Part shown: positions 1-5,139 of the stretch, in pieces
Layout of the letters: every line of letters starts with the position of its first letter
Numbering within the stretch: the stretch's first letter is position 1
From: a virus
DNA: 23,634 bases
Reading direction: 5' to 3' (one strand)
Virus record (IMG/VR): IMGVR_UViG_3300007722_000112
Coordinates: 1-23,634 of that record
Position numbers and translations under genes: made by a program
Notes under the pieces: generated by a model
The model's database searches: none
Told to the model about the DNA's origin: nothing
The model's input: the letters and a program-made list of their open reading frames with translations, nothing else

Positions 1-3
1 GAG

Positions 4-198
4 ATGAATGAACAAGGTCCGCAGTTCCTAAATGACATGGGACGTGAAGAGAAGCGAGCTTTCCAAGCACTGTTCAACATGTGCGAAGACTTTATGAGTT
101 TAAGTGAAGAGATCACAGAGCAATCTGAGAATGAAGATGAGTATGACGGCCAGCCTGATGAGGCGCAAGAGTGGCACGACTTTGACCCTGATTGCTGA
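4..198 (+). CDS. Small acidic protein, unknown function (possibly 5'-partial)
   Basis: I do not recognise this 64-residue product. It is very acidic, especially in the second half (runs of E, D and Q from about residue 34 to the end), and has no cysteine cluster, signal peptide or membrane segment. The three bases before the ATG are in frame and open, so the gene may begin left of the window and no ribosome-binding site can be judged. It ends just upstream of the first strong early promoter, so it is the last gene of a preceding unit. Small acidic proteins are common in phage early regions, where some act as DNA mimics or inhibitors, but nothing here proves such a role. Confidence 0.5.
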   Translation: MNEQGPQFLNDMGREEKRAFQALFNMCEDFMSLSEEITEQSENEDEYDGQPDEAQEWHDFDPDC

Positions 199-209
199 AG
201 GGTTATTGG

Positions 210-238
210 TTGACAACTTGTCCAAAAGTTGTTATAAT
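210..238 (+). promoter_or_regulatory. Strong sigma-70 early promoter P1
   Basis: TTGACA (210-215), 17-bp spacer, TATAAT (233-238), preceded by TGT giving an extended -10. A perfect 7-bp inverted repeat, ACAACTT (213-219) and AAGTTGT (226-232), fills the space between the boxes. The shared leader ACATACATCAACAACGCA follows. Drives the gene at 271. Confidence 0.9.
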
Positions 239-270
239 ACATACATCAACAACGCAAAGAGGGCAAACAA

Positions 271-528
271 ATGCTAGCACTAAACAATTACGTAGCACAG
301 AAGAACAGCTGGGGCAAGATCTTCGGAAGCAAGCCGCTGGATCTTAACAACCTACAGGACCGCAAAGCGATTGCACAATCAATTGATGCAGACCTAAGCC
401 CTGAGAACCTGTGCTGTGATGGTGAACTGCCACGCAGTCAAGTACAAGCCAAATACAAGCGTCTGACACAGTGTGCGGCACAGTTGAAGAAGTTGGACCC
501 TACTGTTAAATTTTACGAATACGAGTAA
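271..528 (+). CDS. Conserved phage hypothetical protein (85 aa)
   Basis: The function is not known. The ATG is preceded by GAGGG at good spacing and lies about 26 nt after the likely start of the P1 transcript, so the start is secure. The C-terminal half (about residues 41-78, DLSPENLCCDGELP onward) resembles a short segment I recall from other phage hypothetical proteins, with a Cys-Cys pair at 48-49, a third Cys at 68 and an amphipathic helix rich in K, R and Q. There is no membrane segment. It is followed 10 nt later by the Api92-like gene, which has its own AAGGAG, so the two form a bicistronic early unit. Confidence 0.75.
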   Translation: MLALNNYVAQKNSWGKIFGSKPLDLNNLQDRKAIAQSIDADLSPENLCCDGELPRSQVQAKYKRLTQCAAQLKKLDPTVKFYEYE

Positions 529-538
529 GGAGCATATC

Positions 539-1075
539 ATGCCAAACTGGTGCAACAACACGATCACTATCACTGGTCCCACGCAGAAGATCCGGGCACT
601 CTACGAAGCAGCCACAGCAGAGGATGGTGGCTTGCTCAACACAATGGTTCCTATGCCTGTAGAGCTCAAGGACACTGTCAAAGGTTCTAATGGTGATGCC
701 GATAACTGGTATGACTGGGCAGTTACTAACTGGGGCACCAAGTGGGATGTGTCGTCCGAAGGACTAGAGTTCACAGACAACGGTGACGGTACTGCTGAGA
801 TCACAGGATACTTTGACTCAGCCTGGGCTCCACCCATTGACGCATACAGAACCTTTGAAGAGCAGAACGAAGACTGTGCGGTTGAAGGAAGTTACTATGA
901 GATGGGTTGTGACTTCGCAGGCTTCTACTTCAATGGTGACGATGAGCATCTGGAGAACCTGCATGATGAGTATGACCTACCAGAGGACGAGCAGAGCGAC
1001 TTGTTCAAACGATTAGACGAGGATTTTGGACTCAGCGAACTGTTCGCAGAGTATGACGAGATGAACAACGAGTAA
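539..1075 (+). CDS. Api92/DUF1281-like protein with ferredoxin-like fold
   Basis: The 178-residue product opens with MPNWCNNTITITG, the hallmark of phage and plasmid Api92/YubB-type proteins (DUF1281, ferredoxin-like domain). This is followed by a Trp-rich core, NWYDWAVTNWGTKWD at about 59-73, and the ITGYFDSAWAPP segment typical of the family. The C-terminal third is strongly acidic. The biochemical role of the family is unknown; it recurs in phages and conjugative elements. The start has AAGGAG 7 nt upstream and sits in the P1 unit behind the 85-aa gene. No cysteine cluster for iron-sulfur binding is present, so ferredoxin-like refers only to the fold. Family assignment is by motif recall. 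Confidence 0.8.
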   Translation: MPNWCNNTITITGPTQKIRALYEAATAEDGGLLNTMVPMPVELKDTVKGSNGDADNWYDWAVTNWGTKWDVSSEGLEFTDNGDGTAEITGYFDSAWAPPIDAYRTFEEQNEDCAVEGSYYEMGCDFAGFYFNGDDEHLENLHDEYDLPEDEQSDLFKRLDEDFGLSELFAEYDEMNNE

Positions 1076-1101
1076 TACTTTTTACTACATGAACCCTACG
1101 G

Positions 1102-1130
1102 TTGACAGGGATTAAGTTCCCTGTTATAAT
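1102..1130 (+). promoter_or_regulatory. Strong sigma-70 early promoter P2 with internal inverted repeat
   Basis: TTGACA (1102-1107), 17-bp spacer, TATAAT (1125-1130) with TGT in front. ACAGGGA (1105-1111) and TCCCTGT (1118-1124) form a perfect 7-bp inverted repeat. The leader ACATACATCAACAACGCACTAGGAG leads to the ATG at 1161. Confidence 0.92.
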
Positions 1131-1160
1131 ACATACATCAACAACGCACTAGGAGTTACG

Positions 1161-1355
1161 ATGCAAATTACTTACGCAGAACTGAAAGAGTTCATTAATG
1201 GGTTAACCTCTGAGCAGTTAGCCTTGCCCGCTATGGTATATGCTGGCGATGTAGATGATGCTATGGTGGTATTTGGTACCTGCTTCAACAGCCCGGAAGA
1301 GATGGGTGAGAGCATGGAAGGTATCCCCGAGACTCAGCCATTCATGCAGATATAA
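1161..1355 (+). CDS. Small hypothetical protein (64 aa)
   Basis: I do not recognise this product. It starts MQITYAELKEFINGLTSEQL, which looks like a helical N-terminus, followed by a more hydrophobic centre (LALPAMVYAGDVDDAMVVFG) and an acidic, Pro-containing tail. The pattern resembles short phage proteins that begin with an xxYxELxxxINxLxxEQL helix, but no function is known for them. AGGAG lies 6 nt before the ATG, and the gene is alone in its unit between promoters P2 and P3. Its stop is 9 nt before the P3 -35 box. Confidence 0.75.
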   Translation: MQITYAELKEFINGLTSEQLALPAMVYAGDVDDAMVVFGTCFNSPEEMGESMEGIPETQPFMQI

Positions 1356-1363
1356 CCCACCGG

Positions 1364-1392
1364 TTGACAGGGTTATTGAAATCTGCTATAAT
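1364..1392 (+). promoter_or_regulatory. Strong sigma-70 early promoter P3
   Basis: TTGACA (1364-1369), 17-bp spacer, TATAAT (1387-1392). AACCC (1354-1358) and GGGTT (1370-1374) are inverted around the -35 box. The leader ACATACATCAACAGCACACTAAGGAG runs to the ATG at 1425. Confidence 0.92.
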
Positions 1393-1424
1393 ACATACAT
1401 CAACAGCACACTAAGGAGTACTAA

Positions 1425-1868
1425 ATGGGAACTAGATCACTTACTTTCGTCTACGATGGCGACACACCTTTAATCAACTTGTATCGTCAATACGACGGCT
1501 ACCCAACAGGACACGGTGCTGAGTTGGCTGAGTTCCTCAATGGGTTTGCTGTAGGCAACGGTATGAGCGGTAATGAGCCTGCTAAGTATGCCAATGGTGC
1601 TGGCTGTTTGGCTGCACAGTTAGTCAGCAACTTCAAAGGCTCAGGTCCAGGACAGTTCTACCTGCACAGCGTAGACGCAACTGACTGCGGTCAGGACTAC
1701 GAGTATCGTGTTTTTGTCACACAAGGCAAAGAGATCCTAGTCAGCATTGTCAACAAGGGTTGCAATATGTTTGGCATGACACAGAGCGATACCACCGATG
1801 TGGTGTTTACAGGCACAGTCTCTGAGTTGGTTGCATTTTGTACTGAGAAGGAAACAGCAGAATCATGA
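1425..1868 (+). CDS. Conserved hypothetical protein, MGTRSLTFVYDG type (147 aa)
   Basis: The opening MGTRSLTFVYDG and the segment YRQYDGYPTGHGAELAEFLNG (about 21-41) match a family of uncharacterised proteins I recall from phages and bacteria. The rest is Gly-rich with four Cys residues and appears to be a compact soluble alpha/beta domain; no catalytic motif is obvious. AAGGAG stands at good spacing before the ATG, and the gene leads the P3 unit. Its TGA stop overlaps the next ATG in an ATGA junction (1865-1868), so the following 59-aa gene is translationally coupled. Confidence 0.8.
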   Translation: MGTRSLTFVYDGDTPLINLYRQYDGYPTGHGAELAEFLNGFAVGNGMSGNEPAKYANGAGCLAAQLVSNFKGSGPGQFYLHSVDATDCGQDYEYRVFVTQGKEILVSIVNKGCNMFGMTQSDTTDVVFTGTVSELVAFCTEKETAES

Positions 1869-2044
1869 GTAAATTAGCAGAACTAGCCTACGACATTGAG
1901 CAATTGTATATTGAGGGCTTCGGTGCCAAGACCATTGCAGTCATGTTAGAGTGTCCAATTGAAATTGTATTCGATTGGATTGAAGGAAATAATGTGGCTG
2001 ATTTGCAACAAGAAGAAGAACACTATATGCCAGATTTTGGTTGA
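1865..2044 (+). CDS. Small protein with HTH-like helix pair (59 aa)
   Basis: This short gene is coupled to its predecessor by an ATGA overlap and has AAGGAA upstream. The product begins MSKLAELAYDIEQLYIEGFG and continues AKTIAVMLECPIEIVFDWIEG, a pattern like the small helix-turn-helix fold of resolvase or sigma-region-4 type proteins (helix, turn near GFGAKTIA, second helix ending near FDWI). A DNA-binding role is therefore plausible but unproven. The tail is acidic. The stop codon TGA (2042-2044) lies inside the TTGACA box of the next promoter, so the gene's 3' end and promoter P4 share bases. Confidence 0.7.
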   Translation: MSKLAELAYDIEQLYIEGFGAKTIAVMLECPIEIVFDWIEGNNVADLQQEEEHYMPDFG

Positions 2045-2069
2045 CAAGGTCTTCAAAAGAGAGTATAAT
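2041..2069 (+). promoter_or_regulatory. Sigma-70 early promoter P4
   Basis: TTGACA (2041-2046), 17-bp spacer, TATAAT (2064-2069). The -35 box includes the stop codon of the upstream gene. The transcript is expected to begin near 2076, directly at a 9-bp hairpin, rather than with the usual CA-rich leader. Confidence 0.85.
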
Positions 2070-2075
2070 TAATAC

Positions 2076-2099
2076 ATGAACAGCAATAGTGCTGTTCAT
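2076..2099 (+). promoter_or_regulatory. 5'-end mRNA hairpin downstream of P4
   Basis: ATGAACAGC (2076-2084) and GCTGTTCAT (2091-2099) form a perfect 9-bp stem with a 6-nt loop, starting exactly where the P4 transcript should begin. A 5'-terminal stem is a known way to protect mRNA from decay; that function is inferred here. Confidence 0.7.
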
Positions 2100-2129
2100 A
2101 CTTTACACACAGAGAGAAAAGGAAATATT

Positions 2130-2483
2130 ATGTCTATTTTTGCATATGCTGGCGTGAGCCGCTTGAATGGTTCAATGAAGGTTCGTTTCGCCAACGATCA
2201 AATGCGTGTCAAGATCCTTCAAAAGAATGATCACAAAGACATCGACATTGTTCAACTAAAAACCCCTATGAGCAAAGAAGATGCCGTTACTTACCTGTTG
2301 AGCATCGACTTTGACAACGGTAATGCTGAAGTACGTGCCGCATTGGAAGATGCACAAGGCAAACGTGCTACTAAATCACCCAAAGCCACAACGGCTCCTA
2401 CTATGGAGAAGATCAAAGCCAAAGTCAAAGCGGCAAAGGCACCTGTAGTAGACACTTCTGATATGGATGACGCTCCGTTCTAA
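2130..2483 (+). CDS. Small basic protein with SSB-like C-terminal tip (117 aa)
   Basis: The chosen ATG (2130) has AAAGGAAA at proper spacing. An earlier in-frame ATG at 2076 lies inside the 5' hairpin and has no binding site. The N-terminal domain (about 1-70, MSIFAYAGVSRLNGSMKVRF) is a compact alpha/beta region I cannot assign. Residues about 75-105 are rich in K, A, T and P and probably flexible. The last residues, DMDDAPF, match the acidic-then-Pro-Phe tip of bacterial SSB proteins (DDDIPF type), which docks on replication and repair enzymes. No OB-fold signature is seen, so the protein either mimics the SSB tail or is a diverged ssDNA-binding protein. It is the only clear gene of its unit. 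Confidence 0.75.
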   Translation: MSIFAYAGVSRLNGSMKVRFANDQMRVKILQKNDHKDIDIVQLKTPMSKEDAVTYLLSIDFDNGNAEVRAALEDAQGKRATKSPKATTAPTMEKIKAKVKAAKAPVVDTSDMDDAPF

Positions 2484-2542
2484 ATAACCCCTGCCGTGTG
2501 CGTAGAGGCAATGTCAATAAGACCTCTTCGATAAAGAATAAA

Positions 2543-2719
2543 ATGAAGATTACAGCATTAGTTCTATTTGTATTGTTCGTCCTTGTTGCAGGACCATTCC
2601 TAATTATCTGGAGTGTCAATACATTGTTCCCAGCATTGGTAATTCCCTATACAATCCAAACGTGGTTTGCAATTATGATCCTTGCAGGCGTGTTTAAAAC
2701 AAAAGTAGATAATAAATGA
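2543..2719 (+). CDS. Small two-span membrane protein (58 aa)
   Basis: The product is almost entirely hydrophobic, with two membrane segments: about residues 3-25 (ITALVLFVLFVLVAGPFLII) and about 36-51 (YTIQTWFAIMILAGVF). A short Lys-containing tail follows. This layout recurs in small phage membrane proteins of unknown role. I chose the ATG at 2543; an in-frame GTG at 2498 would add a polar stretch with no binding site. The ribosome site is weak (AAAG), so translation may depend on coupling or read-through from the gene upstream. The TGA stop overlaps the next ATG (ATGA, 2716-2719). Confidence 0.65.
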   Translation: MKITALVLFVLFVLVAGPFLIIWSVNTLFPALVIPYTIQTWFAIMILAGVFKTKVDNK

Positions 2720-2787
2720 ACTTAGATTTTACCGAACTCGAACAAGTTGTACGCAATTGGGCAAATTCGCCGTTGACAACTGATTAG
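2716..2787 (+). CDS. Possible 23-aa micro-protein
   Basis: An ATGA overlap with the membrane-protein gene places a 24-codon reading frame here (MNLDFTELEQVVRNWANSPL and three more residues). It is acidic and could form one amphipathic helix. Its 3' part contains the TTGACA box of promoter P5 (codons Leu-Thr). It could be a real coupled leader-type peptide or a remnant of a longer gene cut short when the promoter arose. Only the junction and the helix-like composition support it. Confidence 0.35.
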   Translation: MNLDFTELEQVVRNWANSPLTTD

Positions 2788-2801
2788 TATCCTTGTACAA
2801 T
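2773..2801 (+). promoter_or_regulatory. Sigma-70 early promoter P5
   Basis: TTGACA (2773-2778), 17-bp spacer, TACAAT (2796-2801). A small hairpin, ACTGC (2810-2814) and GCAGT (2818-2822), sits at the expected 5' end of the transcript. The promoter lacks the shared CA-rich leader and drives the HTH gene at 2846. Confidence 0.75.
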
Positions 2802-2845
2802 AGTTATTAACTGCACAGCAGTGTAATTTAAAAGGAAACAGAAAG

Positions 2846-3115
2846 ATGAAAATGATTAGCAAAGAAACCAAAGACTTTAAACTATTCTCAGCAATGTACG
2901 CTGGTGAGAAACTATCACCAGCAGAAGCGAGCAAGCGATTTGGCATTAAGAATATGAGTGCTTCAGTAAGTCGCATTCGCCAGAATGGTTATGCAGTCTA
3001 TGCCAAAAGCCGTGTTGCAGGTAATGGTGTAAAGGTAACTGAGTATGAAATTGGCACTCCATCACGCAAGTTGGTTGCCGCAGGTTACAAGGCTCTTGCT
3101 CTCGGCCTTGCATAA
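2846..3115 (+). CDS. HTH_39-like DNA-binding protein (89 aa)
   Basis: Residues about 8-55 (FKLFSAMYAGEKLSPAEASK onward, then RFGIKNMSASVSRIRQNGYAVY) have the layout of the small phage helix-turn-helix family HTH_39: one helix, an LSPAEA second helix, a recognition helix around NMSASVSRIRQNG, and a short beta wing ending in YEI. Family proteins are presumed transcription regulators. The protein is basic, as expected for DNA binding. AAGGAA precedes the ATG, and the gene is alone in a unit between P5 and a strong terminator, which suits an independently controlled regulator. It is a candidate for the factor that reads the inverted repeats in the early promoters, but that is inference. Confidence 0.75.
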   Translation: MKMISKETKDFKLFSAMYAGEKLSPAEASKRFGIKNMSASVSRIRQNGYAVYAKSRVAGNGVKVTEYEIGTPSRKLVAAGYKALALGLA

Positions 3116-3165
3116 AAACTGAGAGCCGCTCCTAAGCCCTGGGGGTAGTGTCCCAGGCAAACCCC

Positions 3166-3205
3166 GAACCCTGCCTGCTGTGAAGTACGCAGGGTTCACC
3201 TTTTC
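3166..3205 (+). terminator. Rho-independent terminator after the HTH gene
   Basis: GAACCCTGC (3166-3174) and GCAGGGTTC (3189-3197) form a perfect 9-bp GC-rich stem with a 14-nt loop, followed by ACCTTTTCC. A second hairpin just upstream, CCTGGG (3138-3143) with CCCAGG (3152-3157), adds structure. Nothing codes in 3116-3210. This is the best terminator of the left arm and isolates the HTH unit from promoter P6. Confidence 0.75.
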
Positions 3206-3214
3206 CCCTACTGG

Positions 3215-3243
3215 TTGACAGAGTATTCGATCTTTGTTATAAT
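3215..3243 (+). promoter_or_regulatory. Strong sigma-70 early promoter P6
   Basis: TTGACA (3215-3220), 17-bp spacer, TATAAT (3238-3243) with TGT in front. ACAGAG (3218-3223) and CTTTGT (3232-3237) are an inverted repeat with one mismatch. Leader is short: ACATACACAACGGAG, then ATG at 3265. Confidence 0.9.
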
Positions 3244-3264
3244 ACATACACAACGGAGAAAAGC

Positions 3265-3405
3265 ATGCAGTACACACTGATCAAACCCAATGGCACTGAG
3301 ATTAAGTTTTGCATACGAGCAGCCGCTGATCTATATCAAACAATATACGGCGGTCGTGTTGTAGGAAAGCCACAGTTGATTTTGGTTGACAAGTTGGCTG
3401 CTTGA
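3265..3405 (+). CDS. Very small hypothetical protein (46 aa)
   Basis: The reading frame begins 22 nt after the P6 -10 box, with GGAG at good spacing, and ends at TGA 3403-3405. The product (MQYTLIKPNGTEIKFCIRAA, then a short alpha/beta stretch ending LILVDKLAA) has alternating hydrophobic strands at both ends and could form a small alpha/beta domain. No family is recognised. Its 3' end encodes the -35 box of promoter P7 as the codons for Val-Asp-Lys, and the coding sequence runs into the P7 spacer. The strong promoter and binding site make it more convincing than its length suggests. Confidence 0.65.
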   Translation: MQYTLIKPNGTEIKFCIRAAADLYQTIYGGRVVGKPQLILVDKLAA

Positions 3406-3414
3406 CAGTATAAT
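3386..3414 (+). promoter_or_regulatory. Sigma-70 early promoter P7, embedded in the upstream gene
   Basis: TTGACA (3386-3391), 17-bp spacer, TATAAT (3409-3414). A second TTGACA (3402-3407) lies within the spacer, too close to serve this -10. CAAG (3390-3393) and CTTG (3401-3404) are inverted. Leader ACATACATAAACAGCAACAAGGAG precedes the ATG at 3445. Confidence 0.85.
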
Positions 3415-3444
3415 ACATACATAAACAGCAACAAGGAGTAGAAG

Positions 3445-3528
3445 ATGCAAGCACTAATTAATCTAGCAGTAGTAATGATGCCCGTGATCATAATGGGCGT
3501 GGCAATGATTGTAAAGGGAGAATTTTAA
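3445..3528 (+). CDS. Single-span membrane micro-protein (27 aa)
   Basis: The frame starts with ATG after AAGGAG directly behind promoter P7, and its TAA shares one base with the ATG of the next gene (TAATG, 3526-3530). The product is one hydrophobic helix, from LINLAVVMMPVIIMGVAMIV, followed by KGEF. It is Met-rich and has no positive N-terminus, so it may insert N-out. Membrane micro-proteins of this size in phages can modulate host membrane enzymes or lysis, but the role here is unknown. It may also serve to couple translation of the 80-aa gene. Confidence 0.6.
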   Translation: MQALINLAVVMMPVIIMGVAMIVKGEF

Positions 3529-3770
3529 TGTTCGATCAAGTTACTGAAGTTGAGTTCGAGGGTCAAAAGTTCGATCAGTTCCACGGTAGTCCGTTTGATC
3601 GTGGCAGTGCCGATTCATACTACAGCCGCCCAGAGGAACCACATTGGTACCCAAACGGTACAGGCAACTTGCCCAAGATTACCGGCGAAGAGATGACCCT
3701 TGCCCAGATGCGTGCCTACTACGCAGGCTACCGTTGGAACGAGCAGGGCGGCGACAAGAAGCAATGGTAA
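3528..3770 (+). CDS. Conserved small phage protein, SPFDRGSADSYY type (80 aa)
   Basis: Residues about 20-42 carry SPFDRGSADSYY and PHWYPNG, a combination I recall from many short phage and environmental hypothetical proteins. The C-terminal half, MTLAQMRAYYAGYRWNEQ, forms the usual second motif (an E/T-x-x-Q/E-x-x-AYxxGY helix). The function is unknown. Aromatic, Gly and Asp content suggests a small globular domain. GGGAG precedes the ATG inside the micro-protein gene, and the TAATG overlap couples the two. The unit is closed by the next promoter, P8. Confidence 0.75.
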   Translation: MFDQVTEVEFEGQKFDQFHGSPFDRGSADSYYSRPEEPHWYPNGTGNLPKITGEEMTLAQMRAYYAGYRWNEQGGDKKQW

Positions 3771-3798
3771 CTGTGGCTAATTTGCAACAACCCTACGG

Positions 3799-3827
3799 TT
3801 GACAGGGTTTTTGTTTATTGTTATAAT
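3799..3827 (+). promoter_or_regulatory. Strong sigma-70 early promoter P8
   Basis: TTGACA (3799-3804), 17-bp spacer, TATAAT (3822-3827) with TGT in front. AACCCT (3789-3794) and AGGGTT (3804-3809) form a 6-bp inverted repeat followed by a T-rich stretch, so it also resembles a terminator for the preceding gene. Leader ACATACATCAACAACGCACTAGGAG, ATG at 3861. Confidence 0.92.
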
Positions 3828-3860
3828 ACATACATCAACAACGCACTAGGAGCACACTAA

Positions 3861-4214
3861 ATGATCACAGTAGACACTATCAAAGCCGCTGTACGTGAAG
3901 CACAAGAAGCAGCCTACGAAGCAGCCGACAACTACTTCAAAACTCGATTAGGTGGCGTTGATCAATACGCTTGTGGATTTGCTTGGGTCAACATCTATAA
4001 GCATGAGGGCAAGGCGATCAAAGGTTCGACCAAGATAGGCCGTGCAATGAAAGCCGCAGGTATCAGACAGAACTACACCAAAGCATTCCAGATCTGGAAC
4101 CCAAGTGGCTACGGTTGCCAGAACGTGGACACACTAGAAGCAGGTGCACGAGCAGCCGCTGATGTGTTTAAGAAGTACGGATTTGAAGCCTACGCTGGAT
4201 CACGTTTAGATTAA
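3861..4214 (+). CDS. Conserved phage hypothetical protein (117 aa)
   Basis: The product opens with an Ala- and Glu-rich helix (about 5-27). It then has YACGFAWVNIY (about 36-46), STKIGRAMKAAGI, FQIWNPSGYGCQNVD and a C-terminal AGARAAADVFKKYGFEAYAGSRLD-like block, which I know as a recurring set in phage proteins of unknown function. It looks soluble and mixed alpha/beta. AGGAG precedes the ATG behind promoter P8 and the gene stands alone. The conserved Trp, Cys and Arg positions hint at an enzyme or a nucleic-acid-binding fold, but I cannot name one. Confidence 0.8.
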   Translation: MITVDTIKAAVREAQEAAYEAADNYFKTRLGGVDQYACGFAWVNIYKHEGKAIKGSTKIGRAMKAAGIRQNYTKAFQIWNPSGYGCQNVDTLEAGARAAADVFKKYGFEAYAGSRLD

Positions 4215-4221
4215 AAAACAC

Positions 4222-4250
4222 TTGACAGGGCTCCGGCCCTGTGTTATAAT
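4222..4250 (+). promoter_or_regulatory. Strong sigma-70 early promoter P9 with internal hairpin
   Basis: TTGACA (4222-4227), 17-bp spacer, TATAAT (4245-4250). ACAGGGC (4225-4231) and GCCCTGT (4236-4242) form a perfect 7-bp GC-rich stem with loop TCCG, followed downstream by ATACATTTTTAA. The leader differs from the others after ACAT. Drives the AAA+ ATPase gene. Confidence 0.92.
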
Positions 4251-4278
4251 ACATTTTTAAACGCAAAAGGAACACAAG

Positions 4279-5139
4279 ATGGCCAAAGCAAAAAGTACCG
4301 CAGTTGCAACTGTATTAGAGTTTGATCAAGAGAAAATCCGTGCTAACGAAATGGCTGTGGCAAGAGAGTCTGATCAAGAGATCATTGAGCGCTTGCGTGA
4401 GCGCTTTGAGATCCTTACCGAGATGACCAAGGCAGTCAAGCAGGGCGATGTGCGAGCAATGATCGTCAGCGGTCCTCCAGGAGTAGGCAAGAGTTTCGGT
4501 GTTGAGCAGGTACTTGAGAAAGACGACCTATTCAATACATTGGGCAACCGCAAACCCAAGTACGAAATTGTCAAGGGTGCCATGTCAGCACTGGGTCTAT
4601 ATGCTAAACTGTACGAGTACAGCGATGAAAAGTCAGTACTGGTGTTTGACGACTGTGACTCAATCCTAATGGAAGACCTGAGCCTTAACATCCTCAAGGC
4701 AGCCTTGGACTCAAGCAAAAAGCGTTTCATTGCTTGGAACACTGACAGCCGCATGTTGCGCACAGAAGGCATCCCAGATCGCTTTGAGTTCAAGGGTGCC
4801 GCTATCTTTATCACTAACATTAAATTTGAACATGTCCGCTCTAAGAAACTTCGCGATCACCTGGATGCTTTGGAAAGCCGGTGCCACTACATCGATCTAC
4901 AGATGGACACTGAGCGTGAAAAGATACTTCGCATCAAGCAGATTGTAAAGGACGGCATGCTGGACACATACGAGTTTGAAGCGGGTGCCAGTGATGAGAT
5001 CATTGAGTTTGTGGTCAACAATGCCGCTCGCTTGCGTGAACTTAGCCTGCGTATGGTGCTGAAGATTGCGGACCTGCGCAAGAGTTTCCCCCGTAACTGG
5101 ACTGCAATGGCCAAGACCACATGTATGAAGCGAGTATGA
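4279..5139 (+). CDS. AAA+ family ATPase
   Basis: The 286-residue product has a full AAA+ module: Walker A GPPGVGKS (65-72), Walker B SVLVFDDCD (119-127), sensor 1 FITN (177-180), a likely arginine finger in ESRCHY (Arg201) and a helical lid with a sensor 2-like Arg near 258. The first 45 residues are a helical N-terminal extension. The closest style is the stand-alone phage AAA+ proteins that load or remodel nucleoprotein complexes; the substrate is not evident, and no helicase or protease domain is fused. AAGGAA precedes the ATG behind promoter P9. The TGA stop overlaps the next ATG (5136-5139), so the small membrane protein downstream is coupled and may be a partner. Confidence 0.9.
   Translation: MAKAKSTAVATVLEFDQEKIRANEMAVARESDQEIIERLRERFEILTEMTKAVKQGDVRAMIVSGPPGVGKSFGVEQVLEKDDLFNTLGNRKPKYEIVKGAMSALGLYAKLYEYSDEKSVLVFDDCDSILMEDLSLNILKAALDSSKKRFIAWNTDSRMLRTEGIPDRFEFKGAAIFITNIKFEHVRSKKLRDHLDALESRCHYIDLQMDTEREKILRIKQIVKDGMLDTYEFEAGASDEIIEFVVNNAARLRELSLRMVLKIADLRKSFPRNWTAMAKTTCMKRV

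Noticed and set aside
2076-2129. Upstream ATG at 2076 as start of the SSB-tip protein
   Set aside because: It lies at the predicted first nucleotide of the transcript inside a hairpin with no ribosome-binding site; ATG 2130 has AAAGGAAA.
2498-2542. GTG start extending the small membrane protein
   Set aside because: The added residues are polar, break the expected signal-like N-terminus, and have no binding site.
3116-3210. tRNA or small RNA gene between the HTH gene and P6
   Set aside because: The hairpins do not make a cloverleaf and no anticodon or TPsiC-like sequence is present; a terminator explains the structure.
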